Source: Rhodococcus koreensis (GTDB lineage: Bacteria > Actinomycetota > Actinomycetes > Mycobacteriales > Mycobacteriaceae). Taken from it: a stretch of DNA of 64,000 bases. The stretch spans positions 5,890,001-5,954,000 of the forward strand of contig NZ_FNSV01000005.1 in assembly GCF_900105905.1 (NCBI RefSeq), read 5' to 3'. A model generated the notes under the pieces. The model saw only the letters and a program-made list of their open reading frames with translations, searched no databases and had not been told where the DNA came from. How positions within the stretch are numbered: the stretch's first letter is position 1; every line of letters begins with the position of its first letter. Below are positions 59,043 through 64,000 of this stretch, in pieces. The translations under genes were made by a program, and so were the position numbers.

Positions 59043-59933
59043 CTACCCGACAACCCCGATTACCTCACGCAGCACCCGGGTGACCGTCTGCACCGCGGGC
59101 GACGGATTCGCGTCCTGCCAGGCCATCGCGATCGGGAGGGTCGGGGCCTCGCCCGCGATGGGAAGGTACTCGACCCCGGCCATCGTCAGGTTTGCCGTCG
59201 AATCGACCACGACGGCCACCCCGACGCCGGCGCCGACCATCGCGAGCAGGCTGTACGGGTCGGGCGCCTCGTGCGCGACGACAGGGGCGAATCCTGCCGC
59301 CGCGCACAGCGCGAGCGTGGCGTCGCGGACCACGGAACCGTGTTCGGCGGGATAGATCACGAACCGTTCGCCCGCCAGTGCCTCGGGCGCGACCGCGCCG
59401 GCGTCGACGAGGCGGTGGCCGGCCGGGACCGCGACCATCAGTGCCTCCTCGAGCACAGTGTGCGTCGCGAAACCCCGCGGGACCGGCAGCCCGACGATGC
59501 CCATGTCGAGGGTTCCGCGGGCGAGGGCGTCGAGCACCTCGCCGGAGTACATCTGCGGGCGAAGGTCGAGTTCGATGCCTGGGTAGGCGTCGGCGAGGGA
59601 GCGGGCGAGGACCGACAGCACCGTGTAGCCGCCCGCGCCGCCGAACCCGACGGTTACGCGGCCGGTCTCCCCGGCGGCCGCCGCCTGCGCGATGCCCCGC
59701 ACGATCCCGATCTGCGCCTCGATGGTCCGGGCCGGACCCACCAGCGCCTCGCCCGCGGCCGTGAGGCGCACGGAGCGGGTGGTGCGGACGAACAGGTCGG
59801 TGCCCAGTTCCCGTTCGAGAGCCCGCACGGTCTGGCTGAGCGGGGACTGCGCGACATGGAGACGCTCGGCGGCACGCCCGAAATGCAGTTCTTCGGCCAC
59901 CGCGAGGAAGGCGTGCAGGTGACGGAGTTCCAT
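59043..59933 (-). CDS. LysR-family regulator
   Basis: 296 residues. Winged helix: LRHLHAFLAVAEELHFGRAAERLHVAQSPLSQTVRALERELG (residues 3-44), and an effector domain with TVGFGGAGGYTVLSVLARSLADAYPGIELDL. It belongs to the BenM/CatM-like group by its N-terminus. It is divergent from the MFS-acyl-CoA dehydrogenase-CoA-transferase operon, and the 139-base spacer should hold its binding site. It probably activates that operon when the acid to be activated is present. Confidence 0.93.
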   Translation of the reverse strand: MELRHLHAFLAVAEELHFGRAAERLHVAQSPLSQTVRALERELGTDLFVRTTRSVRLTAAGEALVGPARTIEAQIGIVRGIAQAAAAGETGRVTVGFGGAGGYTVLSVLARSLADAYPGIELDLRPQMYSGEVLDALARGTLDMGIVGLPVPRGFATHTVLEEALMVAVPAGHRLVDAGAVAPEALAGERFVIYPAEHGSVVRDATLALCAAAGFAPVVAHEAPDPYSLLAMVGAGVGVAVVVDSTANLTMAGVEYLPIAGEAPTLPIAMAWQDANPSPAVQTVTRVLREVIGVVG

Positions 59934-60072
59934 GACGCTCCTCGGGGATTATGTGTCTGGATCACCTAAACAAGCTGAATTAAGTCTTGGACTCTACACG
60001 GAATCCCGGCCATAGTGATGCACACCACCTCACATCGGTGTGACGCCCCGAGCACGAAAGTCAGGGAGAACC

Positions 60073-61440
60073 GTGAATCCGAATCCCGGCCGCGACGCGG
60101 CACCACCCGAATACAGCACCCGGCAGGCCCGCAAGGCGGGTGTCACCGCCTTCGTTGGCACCACCATCGAGTGGTTCGATTTCTACATCTACGGCACCGC
60201 CTCCGCGCTGGTGCTGGGCCGGCTGTTCTTCCCCGACGCCTCGCCCGCGGTGGGCACTCTCGCCGCCTTCGCGACGTTCGCGATCGGGTTCGTGGCCCGC
60301 CCACTCGGCGGAATCGTGTTCGGTCACTTCGGCGACAAGTTCGGACGCAAGAACGCCGTCATCATCACGCTGATCCTGATGGGGATCGGAACGGTCGGCG
60401 TAGGCTGCCTCCCCACCTACTCGCAGATCGGGATCTGGGCGCCGGTGCTCCTCGTCGCGCTCCGCGTGGTCCAGGGCGTCGCCATGGGCGGAGAGTGGGG
60501 TGGCGCCGTCCTCATCGCCACCGAATTCGCGCCACCGAACAAGAAGGTGCTGTACGGCGCGTTCGCGCAGCAGGGATCGCCCGTCGGCAATCTGCTCGCC
60601 ACCCTGGCGTTCCTCGCGCTGACGTTGTTGTCGGACAGTGTGTTCGAATCCTGGGGCTGGCGTCTGCCGTTCCTCGCATCCGCCGCCCTCGTCGTCGTCG
60701 CGCTGTACATCCGGCTGCGCATCTCGGAGACCCCGGAGATGAAGAAGGCCGTCGTCGCGCAGGAGCGCACCCGGATGCCGCTCGTCGAGGTCCTGCGTTC
60801 GCACCCCATGGAACTCGTCCTCGGCGTCGGCGCGGTGGTCGCGGGCGTCGCCATCACCTACGTCAAGACGACATTTGCACTCGCCTGGGCCACCGCCGAC
60901 CTCGGATTCGACCGTGGGGACTTCCTCCTCGTGATCACCATGGCGCTCGTCGCACAGGTTCTCGTGCAGCCGTTCGGCGCCGTACTCGCCACGAAAATCG
61001 ATCCGTCGCGGGCTATCCGGTGGATGCTGCTGCCCGAACTGATCCTGCTGCCCCTGATGTTCCTCCTCGTCCAGACCGGGTCCGTGCCCCTGGCCATGCT
61101 CGGCATGGTGCTGGCCACCGCGCCGCACGCGATGTACTACGCCGCGCTCGCCGGCATCCTCGCCCAGGTCTTCCCGACCAACGTCCGCTACACCGGAATC
61201 TCGCTGTCGTATCAGCTGTCCACGGCGATCTTCGCCGGAACCGCCCCGATGCTCTGCCAGTTCCTGCTCACCCGTACCGACTCGATCTGGCCGGTGGTCG
61301 CCCTCGGACTCGGCTACGTCGTGCTCTCGCTCGTCTGCATGACGCTGCTGCTCCGCCGCGGCAAAGCTCGCTCGGGCGGAGCCGACACCGAGCCCCGTCC
61401 CGAACACACCTCGACCCGGAAAGATGTTGCCCACTCATGA
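60073..61440 (+). CDS. MFS transporter, metabolite:H+ symporter family
   Basis: 455 residues from GTG 60073 with AGGGAGA just upstream; an ATG at 60040 lacks such a site. N-terminal AFVGTTIEWFDFYIYGTASAL and GRPLGG-like FVARPLGGIVFGHFGDKFGRK are the marks of the MHS group (shikimate, citrate, proline/betaine, 2-oxoglutarate carriers). Twelve helices. It overlaps the acyl-CoA dehydrogenase gene by 4 bases, so it should import the carboxylic acid that the two following enzymes degrade. Confidence 0.93.
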   Translation: MNPNPGRDAAPPEYSTRQARKAGVTAFVGTTIEWFDFYIYGTASALVLGRLFFPDASPAVGTLAAFATFAIGFVARPLGGIVFGHFGDKFGRKNAVIITLILMGIGTVGVGCLPTYSQIGIWAPVLLVALRVVQGVAMGGEWGGAVLIATEFAPPNKKVLYGAFAQQGSPVGNLLATLAFLALTLLSDSVFESWGWRLPFLASAALVVVALYIRLRISETPEMKKAVVAQERTRMPLVEVLRSHPMELVLGVGAVVAGVAITYVKTTFALAWATADLGFDRGDFLLVITMALVAQVLVQPFGAVLATKIDPSRAIRWMLLPELILLPLMFLLVQTGSVPLAMLGMVLATAPHAMYYAALAGILAQVFPTNVRYTGISLSYQLSTAIFAGTAPMLCQFLLTRTDSIWPVVALGLGYVVLSLVCMTLLLRRGKARSGGADTEPRPEHTSTRKDVAHS

Positions 61441-63152
61441 ATTTCGCTCACACCGATCCCGCCCTGCGCGCCGTCGTCGACCGGTGGACCACACCGTCGG
61501 ACCGCGACACGCTGAACGCCCTGCTCGACCGGCTGGGCGCGGACGCCGCCGGCCGACTCGACGCCCTCGCTGTCACCGCGGACAAGAATCCGCCGGTGCT
61601 GCAGCAGTTCGACCGGGACGGCGAACGCATCGACCGGATCTCGTACCACCCGGCCTACCAGGAACTGTGCCGCGCCGCCTACAGCGAATACGGACTGTCC
61701 GCACTGTCGCACCGCGGCGGCCTGCACGGCTGGGACGCCGTCCCGCCGCACCTGGTGAAGTACCTCGCGTCGTACGTCTTCGTGCAGGCCGAGTTCGGGC
61801 TGGCGTGCCCCGTGTCGATGACGGACGCCGCCGCCCGCACGCTCCGCATGTTCGGTGACCCCGAGGTGTTCGGGCCGTGGATCGACGCGCTGACCTCGAC
61901 GGACTTCGACGGCGCGATGACCGGCGCGATGTTCATGACCGAACCGCAGGCCGGCACGGACATCGCCCGCACGGAGACCCGGGCCGAACGCGACGGCGAC
62001 GCGTGGCGGCTGACCGGGAAGAAGTGGTTCGCGTCCAATCCCGACGCCGACGTCATCGTGACGCTCGCCCGGTTCCCCGGCGGCGACGACGGCTCCACCC
62101 GCGGCGTCGGAATGTTCTTGGTCCCCAAGGTTCTCGCGAACGGCGAGCGCAACAGCTACACGATCGACCGGCTGAAGGACAAGCTCGGTACCCGCTCGAT
62201 GCCCAGCGGTGAGGTGTCGCTGACCGGGGCGTGCGCCCTGCAGGTGGGCGAACTCGACCGCGGGTTCCGGCAGATGGCCGAGATGGTGAACACGTCGCGG
62301 CTGTCGAACGCGATGCGGTCGAGCGCCCTGATGCGGCGGGCCGTGCGCGACGCCGTCGACCACGCCCGGGTGCGGGTCGTGTTCGGCAAGAACCTGTTCG
62401 ACCAGCCCCTGATGCGCGCCACCCTGCTGCCGCTCGCGCTCGACGCCGAGGCGGCGCTCGCGCTGGTGGCGTACAGCGCGCAGTGCCTGCAGTCGGCGGA
62501 CGCCGGCGACGACTCCGCCCGTGGGTTGATCCGGGTCCTCACCCCGCTCGCGAAGCATTACGTGTGCAAGCGGGCCCGGGTGGTCACCGGCGAGGCCATG
62601 GAGATCCGCGGGGGCAACGGCTACATCGAGGAATGGGCACACGCCCGGCTGGTCCGCGACGCCCACCTGGGGTCGATCTGGGAGGGGTCGAGCAACGTCA
62701 TCGCCCTGGACGTGCTGCGGTGCATGCGCAAGTTCGGTGCGCATCGTGGTCTGGCGGACACGATGCGGGGCATCCTCGGCGGCCTCGGACCGGACTGTGG
62801 CAGCGGCGCCGAGATTCTCCGCCGGCGGTGGGACGACCTCGTCGCGGAAGGCGACCTGCTGGTCGCCGGGGACGACGACACCGCGCAGGCCGGGTGCGCG
62901 CGCTACGCCAACGCGCTGGCCCGTGCGGCGATGGCCACCCTGCTCTACGACCTCGCCGATTCCGCCGTCACGTCGGGCAGGGGCTACCGGTCGCTGCTCG
63001 TCGCGAACGCCTACCTCGCCGGCGAGTCCGGAGACATTCCCGAGGCCGCCCTCCGCAACCTCGCGGCCGTCGTCGACGGCACCGACGTCGCCGAGGACGT
63101 CGCGCACGCCGCCGCACCCCGAACCGACTCTGCGACAGGGGTTCTCCTGTGA
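61437..63152 (+). CDS. Acyl-CoA dehydrogenase, AidB-like
   Basis: 571 residues from the ATG overlapping the MFS stop (ATGA). Signatures: GAMTGAMFMTEPQAGTDIARTET (FAD, near 165-185), RLTGKKWFASNPDADVIVT, RGGNGYIEEWAHARLVRDAHL and the catalytic base region SIWEGSSNVIALDV (Glu). Length and extended N-terminus fit the AidB-like group rather than the 380-residue core family. It removes two hydrogens from an acyl-CoA, passing electrons to ETF. It overlaps the CoA-transferase gene by 4 bases. Confidence 0.92.
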   Translation: MNFAHTDPALRAVVDRWTTPSDRDTLNALLDRLGADAAGRLDALAVTADKNPPVLQQFDRDGERIDRISYHPAYQELCRAAYSEYGLSALSHRGGLHGWDAVPPHLVKYLASYVFVQAEFGLACPVSMTDAAARTLRMFGDPEVFGPWIDALTSTDFDGAMTGAMFMTEPQAGTDIARTETRAERDGDAWRLTGKKWFASNPDADVIVTLARFPGGDDGSTRGVGMFLVPKVLANGERNSYTIDRLKDKLGTRSMPSGEVSLTGACALQVGELDRGFRQMAEMVNTSRLSNAMRSSALMRRAVRDAVDHARVRVVFGKNLFDQPLMRATLLPLALDAEAALALVAYSAQCLQSADAGDDSARGLIRVLTPLAKHYVCKRARVVTGEAMEIRGGNGYIEEWAHARLVRDAHLGSIWEGSSNVIALDVLRCMRKFGAHRGLADTMRGILGGLGPDCGSGAEILRRRWDDLVAEGDLLVAGDDDTAQAGCARYANALARAAMATLLYDLADSAVTSGRGYRSLLVANAYLAGESGDIPEAALRNLAAVVDGTDVAEDVAHAAAPRTDSATGVLL

Positions 63153-64000
63153 ACACCACCCACACCGGACCGGCACCCCTCGCGGGGGTGCGGGTGCTGG
63201 ACCTCTCCAAGATCCTCGCCGGACCGTACGCCACCATGTCGCTCGCGGACCTCGGCGCCGACGTCACCAAGGTCGAACACCCCGACGGCGGCGACCCGAC
63301 ACGGTCGTGGGGGCCGCCGTTCGTCGGCGTCGACGCCACGTACTACCTCGCGATCAACCGGGGCAAGAAATCGGTGACCGTCGACCTCAAATCCGAAGAG
63401 GGACAGGACCTCATCCACCGCATCCTGGAGGACACCGACGTCGTCGTCGAGAACTTCAAACCCGGCAGCGGGTTGCAGCGGATCTTCGACTACCGGACGC
63501 TGTCCGAGCGGTACCCGCATCTGGTCGTGCTGCACATCTCCGCGTTCGGGGAGGAAGGTCCGCTGCGCGACGAACCCGGCTACGACATGATCGCGCAGGC
63601 CGCCGGTGGCCTCATGTCGCTGACCGGTGAACCGGGCGGGGCGCCGATGAAGGCCGGATTCGCGATGGGCGATCTGGGGGCGGCGCTGTTCGGACTGGTC
63701 GGCGTGCTCGCTGCCCTCGTGGAGCGGTCGCGGACCGGCCGGGGGCAGTACGTGACGACGTCGCTGTTCGAGTGCCAGCTCGCGCTGCACGTGAACTGGG
63801 CGACAAACTATTTCGCCACCGGGGAGCGTCCCGGCGCGCTGGGTTCCGGTCATCCGAATCTCGCTCCCTATCAAGCGTTCCCCGCGAGCGACGGATACTT
63901 CGTCGTCGCGGTCGGCAACGACACGCAGTGGGCGAGCCTGTGCTCGGCGATCGCACGCGACGATCTGACGGCCGATCCGCGATTCGAGCGCAACCGGGAC
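63149..64000 (+). CDS. Family III (CaiB/BaiF) CoA-transferase, 5' part
   Basis: The frame opens at GTG 63149, overlapping the acyl-CoA dehydrogenase stop, and is still open at the right edge (284 residues seen of about 390-400). LAGVRVLDLSKILAGPYATMSLADLGADVTKVEHP is the family start, and SAFGEEGPLRDEPGYDMIAQAAGGLMS contains the catalytic Asp (in PGYDMI, near residue 150). These enzymes move CoA between carboxylic acids. It probably activates the imported acid for the dehydrogenase of the same operon. The donor is not known. Confidence 0.93.
   Translation, partial: MNTTHTGPAPLAGVRVLDLSKILAGPYATMSLADLGADVTKVEHPDGGDPTRSWGPPFVGVDATYYLAINRGKKSVTVDLKSEEGQDLIHRILEDTDVVVENFKPGSGLQRIFDYRTLSERYPHLVVLHISAFGEEGPLRDEPGYDMIAQAAGGLMSLTGEPGGAPMKAGFAMGDLGAALFGLVGVLAALVERSRTGRGQYVTTSLFECQLALHVNWATNYFATGERPGALGSGHPNLAPYQAFPASDGYFVVAVGNDTQWASLCSAIARDDLTADPRFERNRD

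Noticed and set aside
1..64000. CRISPR arrays, tRNA or rRNA genes
   Set aside because: No regularly spaced repeats, no cloverleaf-like segment with conserved GTTCRA, and no rRNA-like block was found on reading either strand. A covariance-model scan would be decisive.

Overview
The window is high-GC actinobacterial DNA, most likely from a large-genome Rhodococcus (inference). Supporting traits are a WhiB regulator, a wax-ester synthase/DGAT, DUF3263 proteins, actinobacterial-type SdhC/SdhD anchors, several cytochrome P450 systems, and many GntR, IclR, TetR, PucR and LysR regulators beside catabolic operons. No rRNA, tRNA or CRISPR array was seen.

Layout. (1) 1-7203: a translationally coupled seven-gene operon, cut by the left edge, with an Ldh-family oxidoreductase, two ATP-grasp ligases, a FemAB/GNAT-like acyltransferase, a fold-type IV aminotransferase, an unknown protein and an MFS exporter. 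It looks like a small-peptide or amino-acid-conjugate pathway not built on NRPS modules, and is the best candidate for something undescribed. (2) 7325-11701: CdaR-type regulator, glycerate kinase, pyruvate kinase and WhiB. (3) 11720-15284: a decayed universal stress gene, an Rrf2 regulator with its operator, an NDH-2-like flavoprotein, then sdhC and sdhD without sdhA or sdhB, plus a 36-residue membrane peptide and a small membrane protein. (4) 15426-26911: a catabolic island with visibly lower GC: LysR, SDR, LuxR, alcohol dehydrogenase, an LLM flavin monooxygenase, flavin reductase and ribBA. The LLM gene is broken by two independent insertions, an ISAs1-type composite and an IS3-type element. 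Removing both with their duplications restores one 388-residue frame. (5) 27116-28967: two DUF3263 genes and an IS256-type remnant.

(6) 29211-32061: a complete class I P450 system (reductase, ferredoxin, P450). (7) 32456-36100: wax-ester synthase, aldehyde dehydrogenase and a truncated SDR gene next to an intact IS607-type element (serine recombinase plus TnpB) at 36140-38170. (8) 38338-43090: small secreted proteins, an SRPBCC protein, a hydrolase and a lipoprotein. (9) 43139-47427: TetR plus a two-gene ABC exporter, then IclR. Both regulators have long palindromes lying over their own start codons. (10) 47429-51563: quinone-oxidoreductase-like protein with a divergent TetR, then a PDR-type reductase with a CYP199-like P450. 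(11) 51610-58961: GntR, aspartase, CitE-like lyase, PucR, MFS transporter and agmatinase-type ureohydrolase, closed by a strong terminator. (12) 59043-64000: LysR divergent from an MFS transporter, an acyl-CoA dehydrogenase and a family III CoA-transferase that runs off the right edge.

The genes form self-contained catabolic or biosynthetic modules, each with a local regulator. Several modules (4, 6, 10) are oxygenase systems that carry their own electron-transfer partners, and module 4 also carries a flavin-precursor gene.
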